This document shows, piece after piece, positions 1 through 8,259 of a stretch of 64,000 nt of DNA. Within the stretch, counting starts at the first letter, position 1. Each line of letters begins with the position of its first letter. The notes beneath the pieces are model-generated. The model was not told the origin of the DNA and did no database searches. It was given only the letters and a program-made list of their open reading frames with translations. Source of the DNA: JAVBMP01 sp031552195. Lineage in GTDB: Bacteria; Desulfobacterota; Desulfovibrionia; Desulfovibrionales; Desulfovibrionaceae. The translations under genes and the position numbers were made by a program. The stretch is taken from the NCBI GenBank assembly GCA_031552195.1, contig JAVBMT010000013.1:1-64000 (forward strand), written 5' to 3'.

Positions 1-33
1 ATAATCAAAATATGAAATAAAAATGGCTTCTAA

Positions 34-306
34 CGCCGCCTGAATTTCAGACGGCGCGGCGGCGTAGCCGCCGTGAGCGAGCCAAAAACCACGTTTTTTG
101 GCGAAGCGATCTTCATAATCAAATTGTAAATTTGATTATGAAGATACGTTCTAGTGTCTAATTGCAAAAATTCCACAAATAATTTTAAAGGGTATTTTTG
201 CAAAGATCGTTGGCTGAAAAGCGTGGTTTACAGCCAACTCACGCCACCTGTGGTGGCGCAAAATCCTGACGGATTTTTTTAGTGTTTGTTTTGCAAACAA
301 ACACTA
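34..306. repeat. Array of nine adjacent stem-loops upstream of dsdA
   Basis: Nine inverted repeats lie almost end to end: 34-56 (11 bp, one mismatch), 57-73 (7 bp), 81-102 (8 bp), 109-145 (16 bp perfect, short loop), 162-203 (10 bp arms TTGCAAAAAT), 209-238 (8 bp GTTGGCTG), 242-258 (7 bp), 260-277 (7 bp followed by a T-run, terminator-like) and 280-306 (12 bp perfect, loop TGC). Together they cover about 85 percent of the stretch. No credible open frame exists here, and stops are frequent in all frames. It could be a structured RNA, a cluster of palindromic intergenic elements or the edge of a larger element to the left. The arms are directly visible; the function is unknown. Confidence 0.8.
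260..280 (+). terminator. Terminator-like hairpin with T-run
   Basis: AAAATCC, a four-base loop and GGATTTT are followed by further T residues. The stem is short, but the form is that of a rho-independent terminator reading rightwards. It may end a transcript entering from left of the window. Confidence 0.4.
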
Positions 307-395
307 GAGATGCGCTGAAATCACTCCGACCCTCCTTGCGCCGCCGCCGTTTTGCCGCTAAGCAGTCTTTACAGGCAAAAGAAACCGGAGGCCAC

Positions 396-1769
396 ATGAA
401 CAAACCGGCGGACGCCCGCTCTCTCGAAGAGCTCCAACAGCGTTTTCCACTGTTAAAAGACATCAACGCCGGAAAGGAGGCTTTCTGGCTTAACCCGGCC
501 CTGGCCTCCCTTAACGGGCGGCGCATTTCAGGGGAACTCGGCACGGAAGACATCGACGACGCGGAAAAAAGGCTGGAACGCTTCGCTCCTTACCTGGCCC
601 TGGCCTTTCCGGAAACCGCTCCGCAGCGGGGCGTTATAGAGTCCGCCCTGGCCCCCGTGCCGCGCATGCGGGATAAACTGGCCCAACTGTATGGGACGCC
701 TCCGCTTGAAGGCGGGCTTTACCTCAAGCTGGACGGTGAATTGCCCATTTCCGGCTCGGTAAAGGCCAGGGGAGGCATTTACGAAGTTCTGAAAACAGCG
801 GAAAGCGTCGCCGAAGCCAACGGTTTGCTGCCGGATGCGGACAGCTACGCGCAATTCGCGTCCGAGCCTTTCCGCCGCCTGTTTTCAGGCTATAAAATAG
901 TGGTCGGCTCAACCGGAAACCTCGGGTTGAGCATAGGTATAATGAGCGCCCGCCTCGGCTTTCAGGCAACCGTGCATATGTCGTCCGACGCCAAGCAATG
1001 GAAAAAAGACCTGCTGCGGGCCAAGGGCGCGACGGTAATCGAACATGCCGGAGATTACGGAGAGGCCGTGGCTACCGGCAGGCGCGAGGCCCTGGCCGAC
1101 CCCAAAAGCCATTTCGTGGATGACGAAAATTCCAGAACCCTGTTCCTCGGTTACGCGGTGGCCGCCAAACGCCTGCAAAGGCAGTTGCGGGAAATGGACC
1201 TGGAGCCAGGACCAGGCCGCCCGCTTTTCGTCTACCTGCCCTGCGGGGTGGGCGGAGCGCCGGGCGGCATAACCTTCGGGCTGCGCAGCATCTTCAGCGA
1301 CGCCGCGCACTGCTTTTTCGCGGAGCCGGTGCAGTCTCCGGCCATGCTGCTCGGCCTTATGACCGGAATGCACAATGAAATATGCGTCGAAGACGTCGGG
1401 CTGACCAACAGGACTGAGGCGGACGGACTGGCCGTGGGCCGCCCTTCCGGCTTTATCGGCAAGGTTCTGAAAAAGGACGTCAGCGGGGTTTTCACTGTAA
1501 ACGACGACAGGCTGCACCAGCTTCTGGCCCTTTTGGCCGGCAGCGAAGGTTTTTTGCTTGAACCTTCCGCCATGGCCGGATTCCCCGGCCCAGTGAGGCT
1601 GCTGAACACTCCGCACGGGCGGGCCTGGCTTGAAGCCCACGGTTTGGCCCCGCACCTGGAAAACGCCGTGCACATAGTCTGGGGCACGGGCGGCGGCATG
1701 GTTCCGCCGGAGATAATGAGCGCCTTCCGCGCCAAAGGCGAGGCCCTGCTGCGGGCCAAGGGCGTGTAG
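396..1769 (+). CDS. dsdA: D-serine ammonia-lyase (D-serine dehydratase)
   Basis: This is a PLP enzyme that converts D-serine to pyruvate and ammonia in the cytosol, for detoxification and carbon or nitrogen use. The protein has 457 residues, close to the family length. The PLP lysine is K123 in SGSVKARGG, the phosphate-binding loop GSTGNLG is at about 171-177, and GTGGGMVPP near the C-terminus fits fold-type II enzymes. The ATG at 396 is preceded by GGAGG; the frame is open further upstream but has no better start. No dsdC regulator or dsdX permease lies nearby, so the gene stands alone behind the hairpin array. Confidence 0.93.
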   Translation: MNKPADARSLEELQQRFPLLKDINAGKEAFWLNPALASLNGRRISGELGTEDIDDAEKRLERFAPYLALAFPETAPQRGVIESALAPVPRMRDKLAQLYGTPPLEGGLYLKLDGELPISGSVKARGGIYEVLKTAESVAEANGLLPDADSYAQFASEPFRRLFSGYKIVVGSTGNLGLSIGIMSARLGFQATVHMSSDAKQWKKDLLRAKGATVIEHAGDYGEAVATGRREALADPKSHFVDDENSRTLFLGYAVAAKRLQRQLREMDLEPGPGRPLFVYLPCGVGGAPGGITFGLRSIFSDAAHCFFAEPVQSPAMLLGLMTGMHNEICVEDVGLTNRTEADGLAVGRPSGFIGKVLKKDVSGVFTVNDDRLHQLLALLAGSEGFLLEPSAMAGFPGPVRLLNTPHGRAWLEAHGLAPHLENAVHIVWGTGGGMVPPEIMSAFRAKGEALLRAKGV

Positions 1770-2141
1770 ACAGCGGGCGCAACGCTTGTTTTCAATTGCC
1801 TGTTTGCGCGTAAAACGTGAAATCCCGCCCGCCTTTCAGGTAATCAAATTTTGAAACAGTGCGTTCTATCTCTTTTTAAAGGCAAAAAAGAACAGCCTTG
1901 CCGGCTTTCTTGCATTTTGGCGGGAATGCCGCGCCGCCAGGGCGAGCAGGCTTTTCCAAAGCCGGTTCGCCCTAGGGGCTGTTTCTAAATAAATCTTTTG
2001 TCCAAATACTGCGTCAATCGTCCTTTTTTTCTCCGGTCGAGTACCGTAAGAGTACACTCTCTTCGCAAAAAAGGCCGTTTTCCTTGTCCTTGGCGCAAAA
2101 TCTTTTATTTAGAAACAGCCCCTGGCAAGGCGGAACGTTTT
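1770..2141. other. Convergent intergenic region dsdA/ahcY
   Basis: This 372 bp gap between convergent genes holds no credible gene. It contains a nested hairpin at 1939-1973 (outer arms AGGGCGA/TCGCCCT, inner arms GGCTTT/AAAGCC) that directly abuts copy 1 of the MITE-like repeat at 1974-2123. The hairpin may end dsdA transcription, but no T-run follows it. Confidence 0.6.
1974..2123 (+). repeat. MITE-like family A repeat, copy 1 (complete)
   Basis: This 150 bp element has perfect 20 bp terminal inverted repeats AGGGGCTGTTTCTAAATAAA (1974-1993 and the reverse complement at 2104-2123). The internal part contains pyrimidine and purine runs. It is nearly identical, with only a handful of differences, to the copy at 34874-35022. 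Weaker copies lie at about 26189-26301 and, in the opposite orientation, at 28624-28773. It encodes no transposase. It ends 18 bp from the ahcY stop codon. Confidence 0.85.
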
Positions 2142-3581
2142 TTAATATCTGTAATGGTCGGGCTTGAACGGGCCGTCCTCCGGCACGTTGATGTAACCGG
2201 CCTGTTCCGGGGTAAGCCTGGTCAGCTTGGCGCCAAGGCGGCCCAGGTGCAGGCGCGCCACTTCCTCGTCGAGTTTTTTGGGCAGGGTGTATACCTGCGG
2301 CTTGAGGTCCTTGTTGCCCGCGAGTTCAAGCTGGGCCAGAACCTGGTTGGTGAAGCTGGCGGACATTACGAAACTGGGGTGGCCGGTGGCGCAGCCCAGG
2401 TTCATGAGCCGCCCTTCCGCCAGCACCACTATGGAACGGCCGGAAGGCAGCAGCCATTTATCCACCTGGGGCTTGATGTTGGTGCGCTTGCAGCCGCTGT
2501 TCCCCTCAAGGAAAGTCATGTCTATTTCGCTGTCGAAGTGCCCGATGTTGCAGACGATGGCCTCGTCTTTCATGTTCATCATGTGGTCGCGGCTGATCAC
2601 GTGATAGTTGCCGGTGGCGCTGACGAAAATGTCGCCCAGCGGGGCGGCGTCTTCCATGGTGGTGACTTCGTAGCCTTCCATGGCGGCCTGCAGCGCGCAA
2701 ATAGGGTCAATTTCCGTGATCAGCACGCGCGCGCCGAAGCCGCGCATGCTCTGTGCGCAGCCCTTGCCCACGTCTCCGTAGCCGCAGACGACCACAACCT
2801 TGCCCGCAACCATTATGTCGGTCGCGCGCTTCAGGCCGTCCGCCAAAGATTCGCGGCAGCCGTAAAGGTTGTCGAACTTGGATTTGGTGACCGCGTCATT
2901 GACGTTGATGGCCGGGAAAAGCAGGCTGCCCTCTTTCTGCATGGCGTAAAGACGGTGCACGCCGGTGGTGGTTTCTTCAGAAACGCCCTTGACCTTGGCG
3001 GCCACGCGCTGCCAGCGCCCCTTGTCCTGGCTGTATGAAAGGGCCAAACGATCCATAATAACCTGCATTTCCTTGACTTCATAGGCTTTTTCCAGCAGGG
3101 CGGGGTTCTTTTCCACTTCAACGCCTTTGTGGATGAGCAGAGTGGCGTCGCCGCCGTCGTCAACGATCAGGTCCGGCCCGCTGCCGTCGGGCCAGGTAAG
3201 GGCCATTTCCGTGCACCACCAGTATTCCTCAAGGCTTTCACCCTTCCAGGCGAACACCTTGGCCATGCCGGAATCGGCAATGGCGGCGGCGGCGTGGTCC
3301 TGGGTGGAGAAAATATTGCAGGAAGCCCAGCGCAGGTCCGCGCCGAGGGCGTGCAGGGTTTTTATCAGCATGGCGGTCTGGATGGTCATGTGCAGGGAAC
3401 CGGAAATCTTCAGGCCCTTCAGCGGTTTCTTGTCGCCGTAAAGGCGAATGAGCTCCATGAGGCCGGGGGTTTCCCGTTCGGAAAGCTGCATTTCCTTGCG
3501 GCCGAAATCGGCCTCGTTGATATCGGCGACCTTGTGGCTGAGGGAAAGGTCAAGCTTCTGGGCACGGTTTGCGTCAGTCAT
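2142..3581 (-). CDS. ahcY: S-adenosylhomocysteinase
   Basis: The enzyme reversibly hydrolyses S-adenosylhomocysteine to adenosine and homocysteine, removing the inhibitory product of SAM-dependent methylation in the cytosol. The protein is full length (479 residues). It shows the N-terminal substrate domain, the roughly 40-residue insertion found in many bacterial forms (about 150-195), the NAD motif GYGDVGKG at 267-274 and the conserved tail ending PDHYRY. The start ATG has AGGAG six bases upstream. It lies 26 bp downstream of sahR on the same strand, so the two are probably one transcript controlled by SahR. Confidence 0.96.
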   Translation of the reverse strand: MTDANRAQKLDLSLSHKVADINEADFGRKEMQLSERETPGLMELIRLYGDKKPLKGLKISGSLHMTIQTAMLIKTLHALGADLRWASCNIFSTQDHAAAAIADSGMAKVFAWKGESLEEYWWCTEMALTWPDGSGPDLIVDDGGDATLLIHKGVEVEKNPALLEKAYEVKEMQVIMDRLALSYSQDKGRWQRVAAKVKGVSEETTTGVHRLYAMQKEGSLLFPAINVNDAVTKSKFDNLYGCRESLADGLKRATDIMVAGKVVVVCGYGDVGKGCAQSMRGFGARVLITEIDPICALQAAMEGYEVTTMEDAAPLGDIFVSATGNYHVISRDHMMNMKDEAIVCNIGHFDSEIDMTFLEGNSGCKRTNIKPQVDKWLLPSGRSIVVLAEGRLMNLGCATGHPSFVMSASFTNQVLAQLELAGNKDLKPQVYTLPKKLDEEVARLHLGRLGAKLTRLTPEQAGYINVPEDGPFKPDHYRY

Positions 3582-3607
3582 TTGATGCTCCTGAATGGGG
3601 TGATGAA

Positions 3608-4528
3608 TTATTCCCGGCTTTCGGCCAGGAGAAGATGCAGCCGCAGGCCTTTTTCCACAGGCTCGGTACGGCTGGAAGACATTGCGAACCCGGCTTCGCG
3701 CAGGAAGCCGGACAGGGTTTCGGCGCTGAACCCGAGCCAGCAGTCGCCGTATTCGGCCCGCATGGCTTCGTGGTCGTGCCTGTCAAAATCGCTAAGGAAA
3801 AGCTTGCCGCCCGGTTTGATAACGCGGCGTATTTCTCGCAAGGCGGCCACGGGGTCTGAAAGGTGGTGCAGCACCATGTTCAGGCAGGCGAAGTCCGCCT
3901 CGCCGTCGCGCAGGGGCAGGTGTTCAAGGTCGCCTATGCGCAGCGACACCCGCTCCGGCTGGGCGGCGAAGCGCCGCCGGGCCAGTTCCAGCATGCGGGC
4001 CGAACCGTCAACCCCGATCACCAGCCCGGCTTTTTCCAGCAGCCGGGCGGAAAGGTTGCCCGTGCCGCAGCCGAGGTCCACCGCCGCCGCGCATTTCGGC
4101 ATAACCCGCAAAACGGCTTCAGCCAGGTCAAAACCGCCCAAAACAGCTCCGGACATGCGGTCCCACTCTTCCGCCACGGTGTTAAAGAATTGCCGCGTTT
4201 TGGCGGCCCGCTCGTCAAGCACGCCGGCGGCCATGGCAAGATCGGCCTCAAGGGCGGAATCAAGGACCACAAAGGGAAGAATGGCGTTAATAAACTCACG
4301 CCTGGGCCCGGCCTTGGGGGTGGAATAAAACATCCACAACCCGTCGCGCCGGGCCTCCAGCAAACCGGCTTCCGCCAGAATTTTCAGGTGGCGCGAAACG
4401 CGCGACTGGCCCATGCCCAGCATGCTGACCAGTTCGTTCACGTTAAGCTCAAAACGGTTCAGCACATATAGGATGCGCAGGCGGGTCTCGTCCGCCAGGG
4501 CTTTGAAGGTATGTATGCTGCTTGACAT
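3608..4528 (-). CDS. sahR: ArsR-type regulator fused to a SAM methyltransferase (SahR-like)
   Basis: Residues 1-90 form an ArsR winged helix (helix-turn-helix around NELVSMLGMGQSRVSRHLKIL) and lack an ArsR cysteine metal site. Residues about 130-300 form a class I methyltransferase domain with motif I VDLGCGTGNLSARL. The ATG at 4528 (306 residues) is chosen because AGGGG precedes it. The TTG and ATG further upstream (4546, 4543) fall inside the operator palindrome. In Desulfovibrio, the ArsR-family protein SahR beside ahcY is known to control SAM recycling in response to S-adenosylhomocysteine. The fused fold and this location match, so I assign that role by family and context. Confidence 0.88.
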   Translation of the reverse strand: MSSSIHTFKALADETRLRILYVLNRFELNVNELVSMLGMGQSRVSRHLKILAEAGLLEARRDGLWMFYSTPKAGPRREFINAILPFVVLDSALEADLAMAAGVLDERAAKTRQFFNTVAEEWDRMSGAVLGGFDLAEAVLRVMPKCAAAVDLGCGTGNLSARLLEKAGLVIGVDGSARMLELARRRFAAQPERVSLRIGDLEHLPLRDGEADFACLNMVLHHLSDPVAALREIRRVIKPGGKLFLSDFDRHDHEAMRAEYGDCWLGFSAETLSGFLREAGFAMSSSRTEPVEKGLRLHLLLAESRE

Positions 4529-4540
4529 GACGCCCCTATA

Positions 4541-4556
4541 CATCAAGAAAACTTGA
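4541..4556. promoter_or_regulatory. Palindromic operator candidate for SahR
   Basis: ATCAAG-AAAA-CTTGAT is a perfect 6+6 bp inverted repeat just upstream of sahR. An ArsR dimer would be expected to bind such a site, giving autoregulation of sahR-ahcY. The palindrome is visible; its use by SahR is inferred from position and family. Confidence 0.65.
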
Positions 4557-4670
4557 TATGCAATATGATAGTAGCTAGATAAACTGGAAAGAAGTAAAAA
4601 AATATAACCCTGCCCCCCGGCGCGTTCCGGATTCGCGCCGCTTCCGCCTATATTTTACCCCGCCCGGCTA

Positions 4671-4699
4671 TTGATAAAGTTCCGTCTTGTCTGTATCAT
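4671..4699 (+). promoter_or_regulatory. Sigma-70 promoter candidate with start codon at +1
   Basis: TTGATA (4671-4676), a 17 bp spacer and TATCAT (4694-4699). The predicted transcription start is about 4706-4707, exactly at the ATG chosen for the downstream activator, which has no Shine-Dalgarno sequence. This suggests a leaderless mRNA. Confidence 0.5.
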
Positions 4700-4706
4700 G
4701 TTCCGA

Positions 4707-6167
4707 ATGTCCGCCCGTCGCATCCTATTTTTAGCCCAGGCCCAGGCTGTAACCCGCATCTTTCCGGAATTGCGGGACTCCGGCTTTGAGGTCGGCATTG
4801 CGGAGAACATCAAGGGCGCGTCCGCCTTCATCCGCAAGTCGCCGCCCGGGCTTATCCTCTCGCGCCCGGCCCTGCCCGGCTACCGGGTTGAAGACCTTCT
4901 TCAGGTGGGCGAGGAAGACCCGGATTTTCCACCGGTCATCATTTTCACGGAGCACCCCGGCCCTGAAGAGGCCGAGCGCCTTATGCGGCTTGGAGCCAAA
5001 GACTACTGGCCGGACCCGCTCAGCCTTGAAAAAATAGAAGCCGTGCTGCCGCAGGCTAAAGCCTCGGCCCCCGCGCCGCGCTCCACCACCTTGGGCGGGC
5101 ATAAACCGGAGGGCAGGCCGGACATAGTAGGATCGCACCCCGCCATCCAGCGGGTGCTGGCCCTGGCCCGGCAGGTTGCCCGGTCCAAGGCTACGGTGCT
5201 GATTTCCGGCGAATCCGGCACCGGCAAGGAAATGTTCTCGCGCTACCTGCACGCGCAAAGCGACCGGGCCGACAAACCCTTTATAGCCGTAAACTGCGCC
5301 GCCCTGCCCGAACACTTGCTGGAAAGCGAGCTTTTCGGCCATGAGAAAGGCTCTTTCACCGGGGCCATAGCCCGCAAGCTCGGCAAATTCGAAATGGCCA
5401 GCGGCGGCACGATACTGCTGGATGAAATTTCCGAAATGGAGCTTTCGCTCCAGGCCAAGCTGCTGCGCGTGCTGCAGGAAGGCGAGATAGACCGCGTGGG
5501 CGGCACGGAAACGGTGCCGGTCGACGTGCGCGTTCTGGCCACCACCAACCGCAACCTTGAAGACTGGGTTAAAGAGGGCAAATTCCGGCAAGACCTGTTC
5601 TTCCGCCTGAACGTGATCCCCCTGCGCCTGCCTTCGCTGCGCGAACGCGGCAACGACGTGATCGTTCTGGCGGAATTCTTCATCGCCATGTACGTCAAGG
5701 AATACAACCTTCCGCAAACGGTTCTTTCTCCCGAAGCGGTCAAATGGCTTACCGCCCACGATTGGCCCGGCAACGTGCGCGAACTGCAAAACCTTATGGA
5801 GCGCGCGGTTCTGCTTTGCGGCGGCAAACCCGTCATGCCCGAACATTTTCTGCTGGAGGCCGACAGCTGGCCCCTGTTCATTGAAGAGCAGGAAGAAGGC
5901 GCGCCCTCCGGGCTCGGTTTTTCCCCGGCTGAAACGCCTCAGGCCCCTTCCGCCTCCACTGCCGCGCCTTCCGCCCGGACGGCGGAGGACGTTTTCGCCG
6001 GAGGCGTCATTCCCTTGCATGAAATGGAGCGCATTCTCATCATGAAGGGGCTGGACCAAACCCAGGGCAACCGCACGCAGGCGGCCGACCTGCTCGGAAT
6101 ATCCGTGCGCACCCTGCGCAACAAACTGGCTGAATACAAAGAGCTCGGCGCGCCCGTAGAGGCGTAA
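4707..6167 (+). CDS. Sigma-54 activator with degenerate receiver (FlrC/FlbD-like)
   Basis: This 486-residue NtrC-family activator works with sigma-54 RNA polymerase. Residues 1-115 have the receiver fold but no phosphorylation chemistry: the acidic pair after beta-1 is AQ, the phosphoacceptor position is Arg53, and the conserved Lys is Asp103. The AAA+ domain (about 140-370) has Walker A GESGTGKE at 168-175 and the sigma-54 contact loop as GSFTGA at 215-220. A Fis-type helix-turn-helix (GISVRTLRNKLAEY) ends the protein and resembles flagellar regulators of the FlrC/FlbD type. Neither ATG, at 4698 or 4707, has a Shine-Dalgarno. The 4698 codon lies in the -10 box, so 4707 is preferred. No flagellar genes are nearby, so the target regulon is unknown. 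Confidence 0.88.
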   Translation: MSARRILFLAQAQAVTRIFPELRDSGFEVGIAENIKGASAFIRKSPPGLILSRPALPGYRVEDLLQVGEEDPDFPPVIIFTEHPGPEEAERLMRLGAKDYWPDPLSLEKIEAVLPQAKASAPAPRSTTLGGHKPEGRPDIVGSHPAIQRVLALARQVARSKATVLISGESGTGKEMFSRYLHAQSDRADKPFIAVNCAALPEHLLESELFGHEKGSFTGAIARKLGKFEMASGGTILLDEISEMELSLQAKLLRVLQEGEIDRVGGTETVPVDVRVLATTNRNLEDWVKEGKFRQDLFFRLNVIPLRLPSLRERGNDVIVLAEFFIAMYVKEYNLPQTVLSPEAVKWLTAHDWPGNVRELQNLMERAVLLCGGKPVMPEHFLLEADSWPLFIEEQEEGAPSGLGFSPAETPQAPSASTAAPSARTAEDVFAGGVIPLHEMERILIMKGLDQTQGNRTQAADLLGISVRTLRNKLAEYKELGAPVEA

Positions 6168-6194
6168 GGGTTCATCTTAAATACGGGAGAGCAC

Positions 6195-8132
6195 ATGCTT
6201 GACATTATAAGACGCAATTCGCAGTCATGGATGGTTAAAGCCGTTTTCGGCATTATTATCATCGTTTTCGTCTTCTGGGGCATTCAATCATACAATTCCG
6301 CCCCCCAGACCGTCGTCGCCACCGTGGGCGACCAGGATATTTCCACAGTGGCCTATGAGAAGCTTCTGCAGGAAACCTACGACGAAATGCGCCGGAACGT
6401 GCCCAGCCTGACCGCTGACGATATGCGCCAAATGGGCATAGGCGTCCAGGTGCTGCAAGCCATGATTGTAGAAGCCCAGGCTATGGGCCAGGCCAAGGCC
6501 CTCGGCCTGTCGGCCTCGCCGCAGGAATTGCGCGACGTCATCGCGAAATTTCCGCAGTTTCAGGCCCCGGACGGCAAGTTCGACCAGAAAATTTACGACA
6601 AGCTCTACGCGCTCGACCCACGCCCGCTGGCCGAACTTGAAGATAGCAGTTCCCGCAAAATCGTGCTCGACAAACTTCAGAATTATATCGGCCTTTCCGT
6701 AAGCTATACGGAAAAAGAAACCCGCGATCTTTTCAACTTTGAATATGAAAAACGCCGGGTGAACTACATTCCTTTCGCTGTGGCCGATTTTGCCGCCCAG
6801 GTTGAAGTCGCCCCGGAGGAAGCCGTTGCCTACTACGAAAGCAATAAAGACAAATTCAAGGTTCCGGCCGGAGCCAGCCTCGAGTATGTGACGGTTGACG
6901 TTCCAAGCCTTGCCGCGGCGGCTGAAGCGGAAGTTCCGCAGGCTGACGTCGAAAATTATTATAAGGCCAACATGGCCCGCTTCACCCAGCCGGAACGCTG
7001 GCACGCCCGGCATATCCTGATTGCCGCTGACGGCGCCGACAAAATGGCGGAAAACCCTTCGCCCCAGCTGCAAGACGCGGAAAAACGCATCAAGGAAATT
7101 GAAAAAGAGATCAAAGCCGGAAAAGACTTTGCCGAACTGGCCAAAGAATATTCCAACGACCCGGGCAGCGCGCCTGACGGCGGAGACCTCGGCTTCCTGC
7201 CCAAAGGCGTTCTCGTTCCGCCCTTCGAAAAAGCCATGACCGCCCTTAAGCCGGGCGAAGTGAGCCAGATTGTGGCCACCCCCTTCGGCTTTCACCTGAT
7301 CAAGCTGCTGGAGATAGCCCCGGCCGGAGCAATGCCCCTGGCCGACGTCGAGCCGGAAATCCGCCGCGCCCTGGTGCAGGACAAGGTTTACGCGCTTTAC
7401 AGCCGCATTCAGCCGGAAATAGAGGACGGGCTCATCCAGAACAAGATTACGCTTGAAAATCTGGCCAAAGAATACAATCTTGAAATCAAGAAAACGGGCA
7501 TGCAGAGCCTTGACGCCCTGGCCGCCGCCCTGCGCCTGACCTCGCCCCTGCCCGACCTCGGCAAGAAAACCCCCGGTTCAATGCTTTCCGACCCCTTGCC
7601 GGTTAAAGACGGTTTCATAGTGGCCAAGGTGAGCGAAGTTTCACCCGCCAGAACGCTTGAACAGAAAGAAGTGGCTGACCGCATCGAAGCGGCCCTGAAG
7701 CGCGAAAAAGCCGACGGCCTGGCCCTGAAGGCCGCCGAGGCCGCCCTGGAAGAAGCGCGCAAAAGCGGCAGCCTGGGCGCGGCTCAGGCCCGTCTGGTAA
7801 AAGACGTGCCGGTTAGGCGCGACGGAACCCTGACCTCCGACCTGGGCGCGGTTTCCGGCCTTGGCTCTGACGCTTACGCGGCCCAAAAAGGCGAATGGCT
7901 CCCCAAGGTTTATCTTTCTTCCAACCACGTCATTGTGGCCCAACTGGCCGACATATCCCCGGCAAGCGATGACGAATGGGCCGCCGTAAAAGACAAATAC
8001 ATGCAGGGCGTCGTCTCGCTCGGCAAAGACATAGCCATGCGCAGCTTTATCGAACGCGCCAACGCCGCCGTTGAAGTCAGGGTCAATGAAAGCAACCCCT
8101 ATCTGCGCCAGGTGCTTTCAGGCCAGAACTAG
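6195..8132 (+). CDS. ppiD: PpiD/SurA-type peptidylprolyl isomerase, membrane anchored
   Basis: A folding factor for exported proteins, anchored in the inner membrane with its body in the periplasm. The protein has 645 residues: one membrane segment at about 14-32 (VFGIIIIVFVFWG), a SurA-like N-terminal chaperone domain, a parvulin domain beginning near residue 262 (PERWHARHILIAADG and DPGSAPDGGDLGFLPKG), and a C-terminal SurA-like half. The ATG is preceded by GGGAGA. It follows the sigma-54 activator by 27 bp and may share its transcript. PpiD is the best family name by architecture; whether the parvulin domain is active cannot be judged from sequence. Confidence 0.9.
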   Translation: MLDIIRRNSQSWMVKAVFGIIIIVFVFWGIQSYNSAPQTVVATVGDQDISTVAYEKLLQETYDEMRRNVPSLTADDMRQMGIGVQVLQAMIVEAQAMGQAKALGLSASPQELRDVIAKFPQFQAPDGKFDQKIYDKLYALDPRPLAELEDSSSRKIVLDKLQNYIGLSVSYTEKETRDLFNFEYEKRRVNYIPFAVADFAAQVEVAPEEAVAYYESNKDKFKVPAGASLEYVTVDVPSLAAAAEAEVPQADVENYYKANMARFTQPERWHARHILIAADGADKMAENPSPQLQDAEKRIKEIEKEIKAGKDFAELAKEYSNDPGSAPDGGDLGFLPKGVLVPPFEKAMTALKPGEVSQIVATPFGFHLIKLLEIAPAGAMPLADVEPEIRRALVQDKVYALYSRIQPEIEDGLIQNKITLENLAKEYNLEIKKTGMQSLDALAAALRLTSPLPDLGKKTPGSMLSDPLPVKDGFIVAKVSEVSPARTLEQKEVADRIEAALKREKADGLALKAAEAALEEARKSGSLGAAQARLVKDVPVRRDGTLTSDLGAVSGLGSDAYAAQKGEWLPKVYLSSNHVIVAQLADISPASDDEWAAVKDKYMQGVVSLGKDIAMRSFIERANAAVEVRVNESNPYLRQVLSGQN

Positions 8133-8259
8133 GCGAACCGGCAAAAACGGCCGCCCGCCTGGCGTGCGGCCCCTTTAAGCGCGAACGTTTGCTGAAACAT
8201 CCCCAGCCGGGCGGCTTTCCCAGCTGCCCGGCGCCCGAACCAAAGCCGCTGCAATAATA

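Noticed and set aside
46..55. Exact match to the 10-base Neisseria DNA uptake sequence (reverse complement of GCCGTCTGAA), in an inverted pair
   Set aside because: A single copy as one arm of a hairpin, in a genome that is clearly not Neisseria. Chance is sufficient unless genome-wide enrichment is shown.
1998..3038. A 346-codon open frame starting within repeat copy 1 and running antisense to ahcY
   Set aside because: The start lies in a non-coding repeat and the remainder is the complement of ahcY.
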